From Garcia nutans (lineage: Eukaryota; Streptophyta; Magnoliopsida; Malpighiales; Euphorbiaceae), in contig CANTUV010000033.1 of the NCBI GenBank assembly GCA_947685225.1, positions 58,009,001-58,073,000 of the forward strand: DNA of 64,000 bases, in the 5' to 3' direction. Shown piece by piece: positions 63,301-64,000 of this stretch (position 1 is its first letter; every line of letters starts with the position of its first letter). The position numbers and the translations under genes were made by a program. Under the pieces are notes generated by a model. The model saw only the letters and a program-made list of their open reading frames with translations. It ran no database searches and had not been told where the DNA came from.

Positions 63301-63471
63301 TTAAAGAAGGAAAATATTAGTAGACTACAAATTGCTGATTTTGGTTTTGATCTTCTGCAGATAATATTTGGAAATGTGGAAGAGAAGCCAGAACAAGGCT
63401 CGTCTTTATTCAACAAAGCAGCTGGCATTTTCTCTTCACTAAACCGATTGATGAAAGCCATTTCAAAGTAG
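60393..63471 (+). pseudogene. LPA3: LOW PSII ACCUMULATION 3-like pseudogene
   Basis: Recognisable plus-strand exons are 60393-60658, 61336-61417, 61612-61723, 62248-62339, 62862-62927, 63185-63279 and 63361-63471. They match the chloroplast protein LPA3 (DUF1995), which helps assemble CP43 into photosystem II: an N-terminal transit-like region, then AIFPDAGAAALLKHCWKDAA, VVPDYQMLGYVEKIAS, GINIRNLRRNF, TFTTVYSMRPLPSGAVFMCYPG and AAGIFSSLNRLMKAIS. Three defects make it a pseudogene. The exon for the SCLPSDLEGA-type segment, expected between 60658 and 61336, is absent. A TGA at 62266-62268 replaces the Trp of the IMWNPRLIS segment. One extra base near 63251 (after EVFI) shifts the frame, giving a premature stop before the last exon. 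Splice sites of surviving exons are still good. Confidence 0.8.
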
Positions 63472-64000
63472 GTTTTATGCAGGCTCCATTTCAGTTTCTT
63501 TTCCTCGTATTTATAATTTAACTTGTATTCAATGTAATTCTTCCCAAAAGAAAATGTCGTTGAAATCAATTTTACAAATACTTCTTTATTGTTATTTCCT
63601 TTATTTTATTCTGTAATTTTGACAATGATTAATTCACTCTATCATTATCTATTTCTAAGTAGACTCTCTTATGAATTTCAACAACTGATATACTTCTTGT
63701 TTATCTAGATAACTAGATGTTCAATAAAAAAATAGTTATCTTTATTTTCTTTTTTCTCAAGCTCAATATAGAATAATTCTCAAAATAATTTTATAACTTC
63801 TCAAACTCTGTATAGAATGATTTCCAAAATAATTTTATCACTTCATTTTTACAAATCGATCTTCTCTTACTTTTAAAATCATCATCATCTTCATCACAAC
63901 TTCCTATAAATTAATGATAAAAAATAAAATTTTCTTCATAATTATCACTACCCAATAAAAAATAGTCAAAGCATCTTTGAATCATTTCTACAATTAAATG
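63472..64000. other. 3' flank of LPA3-like pseudogene
   Basis: AT-rich DNA without recognised coding. A short direct repeat is visible: CTCAA--TATAGAATAATT near 63760 and CTCTGTATAGAATGATT near 63805, each followed by CTCAAAATAATTTTAT/TCCAAAATAATTTTAT. Confidence 0.5.

Overview
This is a stretch of plant nuclear DNA, AT-rich and intron-rich. Plant-specific families fix the kingdom: an ANP/NPK1-type MAPKKK, a P/U-type cyclin, TANGLED, a KIN-14 kinesin, a xylan glucuronosyltransferase and LPA3. Protein similarity and gene style suggest a eudicot, perhaps a woody Malpighiales/Euphorbiaceae species. That placement is an inference from remembered homologues, not a search.

Layout. 1-4.1 kb: AT-rich intergenic DNA with a palindromic MITE. 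4.1-7.1 kb (-): broken synergin-gamma-like gene. 8.4-12.4 kb (-): intact Yip1-family membrane protein. 14.0-16.6 kb (-): intact peroxisomal adenine nucleotide carrier. 16.6-20.4 kb: AT-rich DNA with a probable decayed SINE. 20.5-26.5 kb (+): intact MIRO GTPase. 27.4-28.5 kb (-): intact P/U cyclin. 28.5-32.6 kb: very AT-rich DNA with a 486-bp tandem duplication. 32.6-34.9 kb (+): xylan glucuronosyltransferase pseudogene with a LINE fragment in its coding exon. 36.2-38.05 kb (+): unknown plant gene with shifted frames. 38.1-41.2 kb: RTE-type LINE inserted in an older RTE relic. 42.0-46.6 kb (+): intact ANP-type MAPKKK. 47.3-53.4 kb (-): TANGLED gene split by a complete Ty1/copia element (47.57-52.12 kb). 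54.7-59.0 kb (-): intact KIN-14 kinesin. 60.4-63.5 kb (+): LPA3-like pseudogene.

Six genes have exon models that I could follow from start to stop with phase kept at every junction: YIPF-like 280 aa, PNC 321 aa, MIRO 652 aa, cyclin about 224 aa, MAPKKK 664 aa, KIN-14 794 aa. Five others carry shifted frames, with or without lost exons, nonsense codons or transposon insertions. This patchwork of intact and decaying single genes is what fractionation of a duplicated chromosome block looks like. The transposon footprints are unusually readable: 9-bp, 13-bp, 16-bp and 5-bp target duplications can all be seen. I found no CRISPR, operon or prokaryotic-type system, and no candidate for a wholly new system. 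The most striking biology is the gene decay and the transposon nesting, including a TANGLED reading frame that now stops on the first bases of an LTR.
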